Positions 15,248 to 24,179 of a stretch of 39,505 nucleotides of DNA are shown here, one piece after another. Under the pieces are notes generated by a model. It was not told the origin of the DNA. It did not search any database and saw only the letters and a list, made by a program, of their open reading frames with translations. Where the stretch lies: contig JAIEAO010000066.1 of assembly GCA_029071345.1 (NCBI GenBank), forward strand, positions 1-39,505, in the 5' to 3' direction. How positions within the stretch are numbered: the first letter of the stretch is position 1; each line of letters begins with the position of its first letter. This stretch comes from Muribaculaceae bacterium. GTDB taxonomy: Bacteria; Bacteroidota; Bacteroidia; Bacteroidales; Muribaculaceae. The translations under genes and the position numbers were made by a program.

Positions 15248-15916
15248 TTAAAATTTGAGACGGTAATGGGGATTGGGGGAGAGAAACGGGTTGGCGGCAC
15301 GTTCGCGTCCGATAGTGGTCGAAGGTCCGTGACCGGGGTAAACGACGGTATTGTCGGGAAGAGGCAGCAGATTATCTTTTATCGACTTGATGAGTTGTTC
15401 GCCGTTTCCGCCGGGAAGGTCGGCCCTACCGACTGAGCCTTCAAACAGGGCATCACCGGTGATTACGAAGTCTCCTTCCTTGTCATAAAGCGCGATGCTG
15501 CCGGGTGAGTGACCGGGAACATGGATCACTTCTAATTCTCCGCTACCGACTTTGATCTTGTCGCCGGGTTCAAGATAGGTGTCGATCGACATATCTTCCA
15601 CTTCGGTATTGATTCCGAAGGCTTCTGCCTGCTGGCGCAGTCTTGACGCTAAGAATTCATCATCCTTATGCCCGAAGATCGGCACTTTATATTTGTTCTT
15701 GGCAAATGCCGCTCCGATGGCGTGGTCGATATGGAGGTGAGTGTTGATAATGCTCGTCACCTCAAGCGCGTTGCGTTCGATGAAACGCTCCATCGCTTCC
15801 TCCTCCTGACGGTTGATCATGCCGGGGTCGACGATAGCGGCTTTTTTCTCTTTCGAGTCATAGACAACGTAAGTGTTTATGCCGAAGAGCGAGAATTCAA
15901 ATTTTGCTATGTTCAT
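15248..15916 (-). CDS. Metallo-beta-lactamase-fold hydrolase, glyoxalase II-like
   Basis: 222 residues. The metal-binding motif THLHIDHA (about 60-67) is the HxHxDH signature; a second histidine is in VIHVPGHSPGSIALY, the bridging aspartate in ITGDALFEGSVGRADLPGG, and the last histidine in YPGHGPSTTIGRE. The GDxLFxGSxGRxDLPGG pattern is typical of the glyoxalase II/YcbL-like group of thioester hydrolases. The natural substrate is not known; true GloB has a longer C-terminal glutathione-binding domain that is absent here. It is cytoplasmic (no signal peptide). It follows rsmG after about 100 bases filled with repeats. Confidence 0.9.
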   Translation of the reverse strand: MNIAKFEFSLFGINTYVVYDSKEKKAAIVDPGMINRQEEEAMERFIERNALEVTSIINTHLHIDHAIGAAFAKNKYKVPIFGHKDDEFLASRLRQQAEAFGINTEVEDMSIDTYLEPGDKIKVGSGELEVIHVPGHSPGSIALYDKEGDFVITGDALFEGSVGRADLPGGNGEQLIKSIKDNLLPLPDNTVVYPGHGPSTTIGRERAANPFLSPNPHYRLKF

Positions 15917-15919
15917 GGC

Positions 15920-15948
15920 AGTTTTCGGTTTTAAGTTTTCAGTTTTCA
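15920..15948. repeat. Heptad tandem repeat, AGTTTTC type
   Basis: AGTTTTC, GGTTTTA, AGTTTTC, AGTTTTC, AG in strict 7-base register, starting directly upstream of the MBL-fold gene start. It is followed by two diverged 19-base units beginning GATTAATC (15951-15988). Confidence 0.7.
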
Positions 15949-15986
15949 GAGATTAATCTCGATAATCAGGATTAATCCCGATAAAT

Positions 15987-16019
15987 CTAATTCCTAACTC
16001 CTAATTCCTAACTCCTAAC
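15987..16019. repeat. Heptad tandem repeat, CTAATTC/CTAACTC type
   Basis: CTAATTC, CTAACTC, CTAATTC, CTAACTC, CTAAC: two alternating units with period 7. On the minus strand they read AGTTAGG and AATTAGG. The array overlaps the rsmG stop codon at 16015-16017. Confidence 0.8.
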
Positions 16020-16641
16020 AAACAGAAGTGTAGGCTATCTTCTTGGTGTCGAAGAATGGTTCGGTGAAATATTGCGGGATGTCGATGATTTCACTGCGAT
16101 TCTTCAGCGGACGCATCTCGGCAGAAATGTCACCACCTTTCAGGGTGATAAGTCCGTTTGGCAAGGCGTTGCGTTGCTCTGACGAGATATTTTTCTTACA
16201 AATCTTCAATAAATCGGTCTGAGGCATGACGGCACGGCTAACCACAAAATCAAACTTTTCCTTGCATTCGGCCACGTCGCCGTGTTGAAAGGTCACGTTC
16301 TGCAATCCGGCCGCCTTCGCTATCTCCTGCGCTACAAGTAGTTTCTTACCTGTGCGGTCGATAAGATGGAAATGCACTTCGGGGAAAAGCACTGCCAGAG
16401 GCAAGCCGGGGAGTCCGCCGCCGGTGCCGAAATCCATCACTCTTGATCCGGGCGAAAATCTGATGAATTTCGCAATAGCCAGAGAGTGAAGAAGATGATT
16501 GATCTCAAGGTTATCGATATCTTTTCTTGAAATCACGTTGATCTTGGCGTTCCATTCCGGATAAAGTTCCAGCATTTTCAAGAATGCTTCTTTCTGCCGG
16601 TCGGTCAACTCGGGGAAATATTTGAAAATTTGATGTTCCAT
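16015..16641 (-). CDS. rsmG: 16S rRNA m7G527 methyltransferase RsmG
   Basis: 208 residues, the normal length. RsmG (GidB) methylates N7 of G527 in 16S rRNA using S-adenosylmethionine. The conserved N-terminus (WNAKINVISRKDIDNLEINHLLHS) and SAM-binding motif MDFGTGGGLPGLPLAVLFPE followed by LIDRTGKK and FDFVVSRAV are diagnostic. It lies downstream of the glycogen genes but is separated from glgP by a terminator-like hairpin, so it probably has its own promoter, which I could not identify. Confidence 0.95.
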   Translation of the reverse strand: MEHQIFKYFPELTDRQKEAFLKMLELYPEWNAKINVISRKDIDNLEINHLLHSLAIAKFIRFSPGSRVMDFGTGGGLPGLPLAVLFPEVHFHLIDRTGKKLLVAQEIAKAAGLQNVTFQHGDVAECKEKFDFVVSRAVMPQTDLLKICKKNISSEQRNALPNGLITLKGGDISAEMRPLKNRSEIIDIPQYFTEPFFDTKKIAYTSVC

Positions 16642-16683
16642 ATAATTATAACAACCGAATCACATATTTTATTTTATATAAAG

Positions 16684-16739
16684 GCAAACCCCGCGAAGGA
16701 GACTTGATGTCATCCTGCGCAGGGTTTGCTAAACAGAGT
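16684..16739 (-). terminator. Long hairpin, probable terminator of the glycogen genes
   Basis: GCAAACCC (16684-16691) pairs with GGGTTTGC (16732-16739), and the inside pairs further (GCG, AGGA and GAC with GTC, TCCT and CGC) with small mismatches and a 5-base loop. On the minus strand it is followed by CTTTATAT, a weak T-run. It lies 14 bases after the glgP stop. Confidence 0.65.
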
Positions 16740-16752
16740 GAATTATTATGTC

Positions 16753-19314
16753 TTAGAACCAGCGAACGTAAGCGAAGTCCTGACGGTGGGGGAGAGCAGG
16801 GTTGTTCGGATACATACGGAGTGCGAAGCGGTAAGTGCCGGCCTCGGTAAGTGTGGTGCTGAGTTCGTAAGTAACCTTAGAGCCGTCGTTTTCTACGATC
16901 TTAAGCTCTTTGCGACCTTCGTACTTGCTTTCGCCGTCGAGCTCTTTGTAGTAAACGAGCTCTACGCCGATAGAGTCGCCGAGACCGTGAGTGTCGAGCA
17001 CCACCTTGACATCGACCTTGTCGCCGGATCTGAATGCTCCTGCGTGAGCCTCATCGAAGTTGCTTGATATAACCTCAATGCTATCCCACTTGGAGGCAAC
17101 TTCCTCTTTCCATGCTACGATTTCGCGTGCTTTAGCGAAGTCGTTGGCTTCGAGCGATGCAGAACGTTTTGCCTCGGGGATGTAGAAGCGGCTGATATAG
17201 TCGTCGAGCTGACGTTTCATTGTGTAGATAGGCGCGATGTGGCCGATCGAACGCTTAATATACTGGATCCACTCGGGGCTGTAGCCCTTGTAATTCTTGT
17301 CGAAATAGAGAGGAATTATCTCGTTCTCCAGCATAGAGTAGATGGTGGCGGCATCGAGTTTATCCTGCTGAGCCTGATCTGTGTAAGTGCGCTTGTCGGT
17401 AAGCGCCCATCCTGCCTGCTCGTCAAGACGATAGCCTTCATACCACCAGCCGTCGAGCACTGAGAAGTTAAGCACGCCGTTCATCTCGGCCTTCTCGCCA
17501 GATGTGCCGGATGCCTCAAGAGGACGGGTCGGAGTGTTGAGCCAGATATCGACGCCGGTTACAAGGCGTTTCGCAACGATCATGTTGTAATCCTCAAGGA
17601 AGATGATTTTGCCTGAGAACTGCGGCATCTTTGAAATTTCGGTGATGCGCTTGATGAGACCCTGACCTGCGCCGTCGGCGGGGTGAGCCTTACCGGAGAA
17701 GATGAACTGAACGGGATATTTCTCGTTGTTCACGATCTTGGCGAGACGGTCGAGGTCGGTGAAGAGAAGATGAGCACGTTTGTATGTAGCGAAACGGCGT
17801 GCGAAGCCGATGATAAGTGCGTTGGGGTTGATCTTGTCAACGATCTTAAGCACCTCGGTCGGGTCGCCCTGGTTCTTGAGCCATTTCTCTTTGAAATCTT
17901 TCTTGACAAAGTTGATGAATTTGTTCTTCATCGTCATTCGCATATTCCAGATTTCCTCATCGGGCACATCGAAGATCCCTTTCCACATCTCGGGGTCGCT
18001 CTGATTCTGGAAGAGCTCGGGGTTGAGGTGCTTGCCATAGAAGTCTTTCCACTCCGAGGCAGCCCATGTGGGCATGTGAACACCGTTGGTGACGTATCCT
18101 ACATGAGACTCTTCGGGAGCATAACCTTTCCATACGCCGGCGAACATTTTCTTGGAAACCTCACCGTGAAGCCAGCTTACGCCGTTAGCCTCCTGGCAGG
18201 TGTTAAGCGCGAACACGCTCATGGAGAAACGCTCGTTGGTATCGGGATTTTCGCGACCCATGTTCATAAGATCGCTCCATGAGATGCCGAGTTTTGCGGG
18301 ATACTCGCCGAGATATTTTCCGAAAAGAGACTCCTCGAAGTAGTCGTGACCGGCGGGCACAGGTGTGTGGACAGTGTAAAGAGAAGATGCGCGCACGAGT
18401 TCGAGGGCAACATTGAAGGGGAGTTTGTCTTTCTGCACGAAGTCTACGAGACGCTGGAGGTTGAGGAGCGCTGCATGACCCTCGTTGGCGTGATAGATGT
18501 CGGCCTTTATGCCGAGTTTCTCAAGCATGAGAATACCTCCGATGCCGAGCAGATATTCCTGCTTGATGCGGTTCTCCCAGTCACCGCCATAGAGCTTGTG
18601 TGTGATCTCGCGGTCCCACTGTGAGTTCTGGTCGAGGTCGGTGTCGAGAAGGTAGAGTTTCATGCGACCTACGTTTACGCGCCAGATGTGAGCGTAAACC
18701 ACACGGCCGGGATAGGGCACCTCAAGAATCATCGGAGTGCCATCCTCCTCAAGAACTGCCTCGATGGGGAGCTGCTCGAAGTTCTGGCTCTCATAGTTGG
18801 CGATCTGCTGACCGTCGATAGAGAGAGACTGAGAGAAGTAACCGTATTTGTAAAGGAATCCGACGGCAGTCATGTCGATGCGCGAGTCGGAAGCCTGTTT
18901 GATGTAGTCGCCGGCAAGCACGCCAAGACCGCCGGAATAAATCTTAAGACAGTTGCAAAGACCATATTCCATTGAGAAGTAAGCCACAGAGGGAAGTTTC
19001 TTATCCATGGGCTGCTTGATGTAGTCCTTGAACATTCGGTAAACTTCCTTGATGCGCCCCATGAGCTCTTTGTCTTTCAGAATCTCATTATAGCGCTCGA
19101 AAGAGAGACGCTGGAGAAGCATCACAGGGTTTTCGCCCACATGACGCCACAGATCGTGGTCGAGATCGCGGAATAAGGATTTGCCTGCGCTGTTCCATAC
19201 CCACCAGAGATTCTTAGACATTTCCTCTAAGGGCTTGAGCTCCTTAGGAATTTCTGCACTGACGGTCATGGTGCGCCAAGCGGGAGAGTTTGTGTTGCTA
19301 ACTTGGAGTTTCAT
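16753..19314 (-). CDS. glgP: Alpha-glucan phosphorylase (GT35)
   Basis: 853 residues, of the prokaryotic short alpha-glucan phosphorylase type. It releases glucose 1-phosphate from the ends of glycogen or maltodextrin. Recognisable parts are the N-terminal [63 protein letters not shown], and the PLP site [25 protein letters not shown], where the lysine would carry PLP. The usual motif is GTSGMKAAMNG, so the methionine before the lysine is Glu here. It follows the glycogen synthase after 91 bases on the same strand and is probably co-transcribed with it. Cytoplasmic. Confidence 0.94.
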   Translation of the reverse strand: MKLQVSNTNSPAWRTMTVSAEIPKELKPLEEMSKNLWWVWNSAGKSLFRDLDHDLWRHVGENPVMLLQRLSFERYNEILKDKELMGRIKEVYRMFKDYIKQPMDKKLPSVAYFSMEYGLCNCLKIYSGGLGVLAGDYIKQASDSRIDMTAVGFLYKYGYFSQSLSIDGQQIANYESQNFEQLPIEAVLEEDGTPMILEVPYPGRVVYAHIWRVNVGRMKLYLLDTDLDQNSQWDREITHKLYGGDWENRIKQEYLLGIGGILMLEKLGIKADIYHANEGHAALLNLQRLVDFVQKDKLPFNVALELVRASSLYTVHTPVPAGHDYFEESLFGKYLGEYPAKLGISWSDLMNMGRENPDTNERFSMSVFALNTCQEANGVSWLHGEVSKKMFAGVWKGYAPEESHVGYVTNGVHMPTWAASEWKDFYGKHLNPELFQNQSDPEMWKGIFDVPDEEIWNMRMTMKNKFINFVKKDFKEKWLKNQGDPTEVLKIVDKINPNALIIGFARRFATYKRAHLLFTDLDRLAKIVNNEKYPVQFIFSGKAHPADGAGQGLIKRITEISKMPQFSGKIIFLEDYNMIVAKRLVTGVDIWLNTPTRPLEASGTSGEKAEMNGVLNFSVLDGWWYEGYRLDEQAGWALTDKRTYTDQAQQDKLDAATIYSMLENEIIPLYFDKNYKGYSPEWIQYIKRSIGHIAPIYTMKRQLDDYISRFYIPEAKRSASLEANDFAKAREIVAWKEEVASKWDSIEVISSNFDEAHAGAFRSGDKVDVKVVLDTHGLGDSIGVELVYYKELDGESKYEGRKELKIVENDGSKVTYELSTTLTEAGTYRFALRMYPNNPALPHRQDFAYVRWF

Positions 19315-19405
19315 ATATATTTTTGTTTAAAGTTTTCTTTTTATTTAATTAGACTGACATGATTTAGTGCTCACTGCGTTCGCACCACAATCATTATAAT
19401 AATCA

Positions 19406-21106
19406 TTAATTAGCCGCGTTTCTTTCAGCCGCGCGGTTGAGGGCTATTTGGAAGGCTTCGTCGTAATAGCTGATGAAGAATTTCCAATCGGCCTTTTCGG
19501 CTGTGAGGAATGCCGCATGGCGCGCCTCGGAGCGTTTGATGGGGCCTTCGTTGAAATAACTTACAGCCGCCGATGCGATCGCTTCGCGCGATGCGTCGTA
19601 GTTGCTGTCTTCACGCGACACTACATAAACACCGCAATGATGCAAACCGTTCTTGAAATTATCAAGCACCCACTGTCCGAATCCGGCTTTGTCGGTGGTT
19701 ACGGTCGGCACGCCGAAGGCCGTGCTCTCAAGCGGGGTGTATCCCCACGGCTCGTAATATGACGGGAAGAGCGTGAGATCGAATGCCGGCAGAAGGTCAT
19801 AATAATTGATGTCTATGATGCCGTCGAATCCGTCGAGATAGCTCGGCACATATATAATCTTGACTTTTTTCCCTTTGCCCTGAGCATTGAGTGAGGCGAT
19901 GCGGCAACATACCGGATCGTGATCCTCATTATTCAACCTGTGTGTCAGGAAGTCGGGACCTGAATGATCGTCGCCTGCAAATTTAAGTGTGGTGAGAAGG
20001 CTGCCCGACGGCTCTTTAACCCATCCGGGAACGAGAACGAAAGCCAGAGCTTCGGCATCATCGGGTATCTGCTCTTCAATTCTCACGATGGAGTCGAGGA
20101 AGAGATCGAGACCCTTGTTGCGGTATTCGAGGCGTCCGGAAGTGGCGATGAGGAAAGTGTTTTCATCATATTCTTTACCTGTGAGAGCCTTGGCCACGGC
20201 GAGGAGGTGCTGACGGCCATCGCGACGCAATTTATTGTATTTGTTGGTGCGCGGTACGAAATCCGGTTCGAAGCCGTTAGGCGTGACTACCTGCGGCCGT
20301 ATGTCGAGAAGCTGCTCGCATTCTCGTGCCGTAACCTCGCTTACAGTCGTGAAGCAGTCGGCAGCATGGGCCGCGGCTTTCTCCAATGAGTGTTTCGACT
20401 GCATATTGAGCTCGCCGGCCATCTGGTCGCCGTTGTAGTTGTGGAAATATTCGTAAAGTGGCTTGCCGTTTCCGCAAATGCTACGTCCGATGCTTGTGGC
20501 ATGAGTGGTGAATACGGTAGAAGCCTCGGGCATGGTGACCTGAGTGTAAAGCAGCCCCATACCGGTGGTCCATTCGTCGAAGTGCGCGAGCACTTTTTTC
20601 TCTTCAACTTTGAGGAATTCGGTCAAGGCTTTGATTACAATGGCCGAAGCGATCGAGAAGATACATGACTCATCATAGTCGCCGTAAGCGTGGAGGGAAT
20701 CGACACCATATTTTTCCCACATCTCCGCATATACCTCGTCTGTGTGCCGGCCGGTTTCGCCGGGCTTGACGAGAATCACAATGGGGGAGCCGGGGATATC
20801 CCACCTTCCGGTGCGGATTGTGACACCCCAGGGCAGTTTCAATTTTGATGAGGCATTTTTAAGTAGTGTCTTTTTCTCTTTGAAGTAGGGTGAAGGATTA
20901 TTCTCTGACCAAACATCGGGCCCTATGAATATTAACGAATCACCGAACTGCTCCTTGAGCTGGCGGGCCTTGGTGGAGAGCACCGCGTAGATGCCGCCAA
21001 TCTTGTTGCAGACTTCCCAACTTGTCTCGAACAGCAGACCTATATCCGAAGGGAGCATGGCCGCATTCTGGTTTTGGGAAACTTTTTGATCTTTTTTATT
21101 ACTCAT
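19406..21106 (-). CDS. Glycogen synthase, GT3 (eukaryote-like) family
   Basis: 566 residues. The N-terminal ETSWEVCNKIGGIYAVLSTKA closely resembles the GT3 glycogen synthases of animals and fungi (EVxxEVxxKxGGIYTVLxTKA) rather than the bacterial GlgA (GT5) start. Other motifs are HFDEWTTGMGLLY, TTHATSIGR, VTPNGFE, and the C-terminal donor-site motif LFPSYYEPWGYTPLESTAFGVPTVTTD with the catalytic glutamates. GT3 enzymes normally use UDP-glucose, which is family knowledge. Because GlgA is a different family I give no symbol. It is first in the glycogen pair with phosphorylase, and a consensus promoter lies 88 bases upstream. Confidence 0.92.
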   Translation of the reverse strand: MSNKKDQKVSQNQNAAMLPSDIGLLFETSWEVCNKIGGIYAVLSTKARQLKEQFGDSLIFIGPDVWSENNPSPYFKEKKTLLKNASSKLKLPWGVTIRTGRWDIPGSPIVILVKPGETGRHTDEVYAEMWEKYGVDSLHAYGDYDESCIFSIASAIVIKALTEFLKVEEKKVLAHFDEWTTGMGLLYTQVTMPEASTVFTTHATSIGRSICGNGKPLYEYFHNYNGDQMAGELNMQSKHSLEKAAAHAADCFTTVSEVTARECEQLLDIRPQVVTPNGFEPDFVPRTNKYNKLRRDGRQHLLAVAKALTGKEYDENTFLIATSGRLEYRNKGLDLFLDSIVRIEEQIPDDAEALAFVLVPGWVKEPSGSLLTTLKFAGDDHSGPDFLTHRLNNEDHDPVCCRIASLNAQGKGKKVKIIYVPSYLDGFDGIIDINYYDLLPAFDLTLFPSYYEPWGYTPLESTAFGVPTVTTDKAGFGQWVLDNFKNGLHHCGVYVVSREDSNYDASREAIASAAVSYFNEGPIKRSEARHAAFLTAEKADWKFFISYYDEAFQIALNRAAERNAAN

Positions 21107-21193
21107 TAATATATATATATATCTAATTCGATTCTATAACCTTTCTTTCTCTGTGAATAACATGAAAATCAGAGTTCAATCAGAATTGTGATG

Positions 21194-21225
21194 CAAAAAT
21201 AATAAAAATGAATTCATGTTGCAAA
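21194..21225 (-). promoter_or_regulatory. Promoter of the glycogen synthase-phosphorylase pair
   Basis: Minus-strand TTTG (21225-21222), 20 bases, then TATTTTTG (21201-21194): an exact Bacteroidetes consensus. The start near 21190 gives a leader of about 84 bases. Confidence 0.65.
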
Positions 21226-21435
21226 AATTTTGGCAATAAAATATGTTAAAAGGTGTAATAAATAGCACAATATAAAATACGGGGCAATATAAAGCATCTA
21301 TTTATTAAATTTAAGGCAATATGATGCACCGGTCTCTTACAATTTATCCGACTTTTAATCTAAAAATTCCAACTTTAGTGTAATATCTTGAATATTGAGG
21401 ATGCTTAAGTGAGTTATTAAGGAATAGGAAGAAAG

Positions 21436-21537
21436 CCGGAGGCATGATATAATTGTTAACCCCACACTCCCTCGCAATGCTCGGTCGTATGGGGTTAACA
21501 ATTATCTCGCCACTCCGTGGCTCTGACGCACAGAGAC
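21436..21537. repeat. Intergenic inverted repeat with 16-bp perfect arms
   Basis: ATAATTGTTAACCCCA (21449-21464) and TGGGGTTAACAATTAT (21490-21505) are perfect 16-base inverted copies around a 25-base loop. The flanks (GCCGGAGGCATGAT on the left, ATCTCGCCACTCCGTGGC on the right) extend the pairing imperfectly. A CTCTG-ACGCA-CAGAG hairpin follows at 21521-21535. GCCGGAGGCA-GATA and GTTAACCCCACA also occur in the gcvT-gcvH spacer, so this is a second copy of a dispersed element. Confidence 0.75.
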
Positions 21538-21557
21538 GGGTGGATGATATTCCTTTT

Positions 21558-21983
21558 TTAGAAGGGGAGATCGTCGCTGTCTGATGATCCGAAAGGATCT
21601 GCGCTTGCAGCCGGAGCGGCACCGAAGGGATTCTGAGCCGGCGCACCGCCGAACTGCTGTGCGGGCTGCTGGGGAGCCTGCTGTGTGAAGCCGCCATCCT
21701 GAGGACCGTTGGCTACGTTAGTCTCCTGAATGCTGAACGCGCGGAGATCGGTGTACCATCTGCCGTTAAATTCACGGCTTTCCACGTCTACCGACACGCG
21801 ATAAGTCTTGCCGACCTCAGCTCTGAGAGTGTCGATGCGGTCGCCAAAGATATCAAATTTTGCCTTTCGGGGATACTGGCCGAGAGTTTCGAGCACATAA
21901 CTTTTCTTTCTCCATACGTTGCCGGCTTTGGAAGTTCCACCTTCTTCGGGAAGATCCATTATGATTTTGCCTTCTATTTCCAT
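21558..21983 (-). CDS. DUF3127 protein with an SSB-like C-terminal tail
   Basis: 141 residues. Residues 1-88 (MEIEGKIIMDLPEEGGTSKAG, EFNGRWYTDLRAFSIQ) fit the DUF3127 family of Bacteroidetes, a small OB-fold-like domain. Residues 89-130 are Gln/Ala/Pro/Gly-rich and probably disordered, and the protein ends in SSDSDDLPF. This layout (OB-like domain, flexible linker, acidic DDLPF end) copies that of single-stranded DNA-binding protein, whose tail recruits replication and repair proteins. A DNA-related role is inference; a canonical ssb gene is not in this window. It is probably transcribed alone or after guaD; the 212-base gap to guaD contains repeats. Confidence 0.8.
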   Translation of the reverse strand: MEIEGKIIMDLPEEGGTSKAGNVWRKKSYVLETLGQYPRKAKFDIFGDRIDTLRAEVGKTYRVSVDVESREFNGRWYTDLRAFSIQETNVANGPQDGGFTQQAPQQPAQQFGGAPAQNPFGAAPAASADPFGSSDSDDLPF

Positions 21984-22001
21984 ATTCTATTTATTGGTGT
22001 T

Positions 22002-22047
22002 AGTTGTCAGTTGTCAGATTTCAGTAGGGACGCGATAAATCGCGTCC
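22002..22047. repeat. Heptads AGTTGTC joined to the GGGACGCGAT palindrome
   Basis: AGTTGTC, AGTTGTC, AGATTTC, then AGTAGGG in the same register, which begins the palindrome GGACGCGAT-AA-ATCGCGTCC (22028-22047). The same junction occurs at 6909-6961 (other strand) and 27385-27465. Confidence 0.8.
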
Positions 22048-22080
22048 GCCTAAACAAAATGTAATTTTTAGCTTATATGA

Positions 22081-22171
22081 CTGCAAATATCGTAGGATAT
22101 TCGCAGGTCGGCTAAGAGCGAACGTCGGCCGAAGGCCGGTGCGCGGTGCCGTAGGCACTTAGACCGACTGC
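22081..22171. repeat. Structured non-coding block between DUF3127 and guaD genes
   Basis: Nested pairings are visible. CTGCAAATATC pairs with GATATTCGCAG (one mismatch, 22081-22106). Then GTCGG and TAAG (22107-22116) pair with CTTA and CCGAC (22158-22168), enclosing two perfect hairpins: CGGCC-GAA-GGCCG (22126-22138) and GTGCC-GTA-GGCAC (22146-22158). The second hairpin shares its last base with the outer stem. Together they look like a three-way junction. It could be a repeat element or a small structured RNA; no promoter was found. Confidence 0.55.
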
Positions 22172-22195
22172 AAAGTTAATGAAATTAATGAGAAA

Positions 22196-23581
22196 TCACA
22201 AATCGGATGCGTGCAGGAGAGGAATTTCTCTTTCGCGGTCGTAGACTTTCTTTCCGGCAACATACGTGGCTTTCACGAGATTATCGGGAGAGAGCGTCTG
22301 AAGGATAAAGAGGCGATCAAGAATAAAGTCATTGAATTGCATACGCCATTCCAAAAAGTCGGTGGGTTTCAGGTCGATCACCGCTATGTCGGCTTCATAT
22401 CCAGGCTCCAGTGAGCCGATTTTATCATCAAGATGAAGCACTTTTGCACCACCCTTAGTAGCCATATAGTAGCTTTTCAGGGCACCGATACTGTGCTTTT
22501 TGAGCATCGCTACTTTGTAAGCCTCGTTGAGCTGGCGGATAAGTGAGAAATTTGTGCCGGCTCCCACGTCAGTACCGACGCCAACCTTCACGGGACGGTC
22601 ATTCCGGATGGCTTCCCAGATCTTAAACATCCCGTCGCCGAGGAAGAGGTTTGACGAGGGGCAATGGGCTATGCCACAGTCATAATCGTGTAGTATCTGC
22701 CATTCCTCTTCTTTCACCAGACAGCAGTGTGCGAAAACCGAGCGATTGCCTAACAGATTGAAACGCTTGTAGATATCGGTATAATTCTCAGCTTCAGGAT
22801 AAAGAGACAAAGCCCATTCGATCTCATCGTCGGCCTCGTCGAGATGAGTGTGCATATATACACCTTTGTCAAGGTTATCCTGATACAGACACCCTGCCAA
22901 TTCAAGTTGTCGCGGTGTGCTTGTCGGGGCGAAACGCGGAATCACGGCATAAAGCTGTCGTCCTCGGCCGTGCCACTTCTTCAACAGTTCCGCGGCTTGT
23001 TCCACCGATTCCTCCGCCGATTTGTCGGCAAGGTATTCAGGTAGATTGCGGTCCTGCAACACTTTGCCTGTGATCAGGCGGGTGTTGTAACGCTCCGATT
23101 CCTCGAAAAGGGCATCGACCGAGCACGGAAAAGTGGTGGAGAAAACGTTGGCTGTTGTTGTGCCCTGACGCAGAATCTGCCCCATGAACAGGGCTGCTAC
23201 AGATTTTGCGAATTCCGGGTCACGAAATTTACTTTCCGTGGGGAATGTGTATTGGTTCAGCCATTTGAGCAACGTATCGCCAAACGATCCTATCATCGGC
23301 GACTGCACATAATGCACGTGTGTATCAATCATTCCGGGCATTATCACCGAGTCCTTATATATCTCTATATCTTTAAGGTCAGGATACAATGGAGCGATGG
23401 CGGAATACTCGCCGGCAGCGAGTATGATTCCGTCTTGAATCACCACCAATCCATCCTCGAAATAATCATAGCATAGGCTTTCATCCTCAACGAGAAAGGG
23501 ATCTTCATGGAATGTAATCATCTGTCCGCGCAACCCTTTGAGGTTTCCGCCATCCGGTCTATAGGGAATATATGTCTTCAT
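22196..23581 (-). CDS. guaD: Guanine deaminase
   Basis: 461 residues, amidohydrolase family. It converts guanine to xanthine and ammonia. Metal and substrate motifs are in order: PGMIDTHVHYVQSP (the HxH pair), HTHLDEADDEIEW (third His and catalytic Glu), FAHCCLVKEEEW, AHCPSSNLFLGDGMF, and VGVGTDVGAGTNFS with the metal-binding Asp. GTDVGAGT and the length are characteristic of guanine deaminase, as opposed to SAH or cytosine deaminases. Here AHCC replaces the usual AHG-like turn. The gene is isolated, divergent from the ECF sigma factor, and ends beside a repeat block. Confidence 0.92.
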   Translation of the reverse strand: MKTYIPYRPDGGNLKGLRGQMITFHEDPFLVEDESLCYDYFEDGLVVIQDGIILAAGEYSAIAPLYPDLKDIEIYKDSVIMPGMIDTHVHYVQSPMIGSFGDTLLKWLNQYTFPTESKFRDPEFAKSVAALFMGQILRQGTTTANVFSTTFPCSVDALFEESERYNTRLITGKVLQDRNLPEYLADKSAEESVEQAAELLKKWHGRGRQLYAVIPRFAPTSTPRQLELAGCLYQDNLDKGVYMHTHLDEADDEIEWALSLYPEAENYTDIYKRFNLLGNRSVFAHCCLVKEEEWQILHDYDCGIAHCPSSNLFLGDGMFKIWEAIRNDRPVKVGVGTDVGAGTNFSLIRQLNEAYKVAMLKKHSIGALKSYYMATKGGAKVLHLDDKIGSLEPGYEADIAVIDLKPTDFLEWRMQFNDFILDRLFILQTLSPDNLVKATYVAGKKVYDREREIPLLHASDL

Positions 23582-23685
23582 AAGTAATTAATAATTCACG
23601 GTAATTTATATATTAAACAAAAAATGCGGTGAATTTTTCTTAACTTAGGGTTAGTTTTTTCTTTAATCCTGTGTCTATCGGGTGT

Positions 23686-24171
23686 ATGACTGACCGAAAA
23701 CACATAGAACGACTGTTCCGCGAGAACTATTCCGCGATGTATCGTCTTGCCGCCATCCTGCTGAAAGACGATGCTTCGGCGCGCGATGTTGTGCATGATG
23801 TGTTCGCCGTGCTCCTCAGGACTGAAATGGAAACTGAGGTCGGCGCTGGCTACCTCATGCGTGCGGTCAGGAACCGATGTCTCAATCTGTTGCGCGATAT
23901 GCCGCTGACCACAGGCGTGGAGCGATTGATTAACGCCGATATGATTGCCGCCGATGAGGATGATGTATTAAACCGCGAGGAATCACTGACGAGGCTATCG
24001 AAAATCATTCGTGAAGAACTCCCGCCTCAATGCTCCCGCGTGATGCTGATGCGCTATGAAGATGGGATGCAGTATCAGCAGATCGCAGAGCAACTCGGGA
24101 TAAGCAAAGTAGCGGTTTATAAGCATCTGAAAAACGGACTCGATATTATTAGAAGAAAACTAACTGAATAG
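23686..24171 (+). CDS. ECF-type RNA polymerase sigma factor
   Basis: 161 residues from the ATG at 23686; the ORF track uses a GTG at 23671, but MTDRKHIERLFRENYSAMYRLA is the natural region 2 start. Region 2 includes DASARDVVHDVFAVLL and YLMRAVRNRCLNLLRD; region 4 has MLMRYEDGMQYQQIAEQLGISKVAVYKHLKNGL, a helix-turn-helix. It begins a three-gene unit with a membrane anti-sigma factor (8-base gap) and a TonB-dependent receptor, as in Fec-like cell-surface signalling, and would direct transcription when the receptor binds its ligand. No promoter was identified. Confidence 0.93.
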   Translation: MTDRKHIERLFRENYSAMYRLAAILLKDDASARDVVHDVFAVLLRTEMETEVGAGYLMRAVRNRCLNLLRDMPLTTGVERLINADMIAADEDDVLNREESLTRLSKIIREELPPQCSRVMLMRYEDGMQYQQIAEQLGISKVAVYKHLKNGLDIIRRKLTE

Positions 24172-24179
24172 ACTGGATT

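Larger units (their letters stand above)
21107..21557. other. 451-base gap between glycogen synthase and the DUF3127 gene
   Basis: From right to left this gap holds the inverted-repeat block (21436-21537), an A/T-rich stretch without a convincing gene (21226-21435), the glycogen promoter (21194-21225), and the A/T-rich leader with an (AT)n run just before the synthase start. The 117-codon minus-strand ORF at 21344-21697 is a shadow that runs through the repeat. I see no small gene. Confidence 0.7.
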
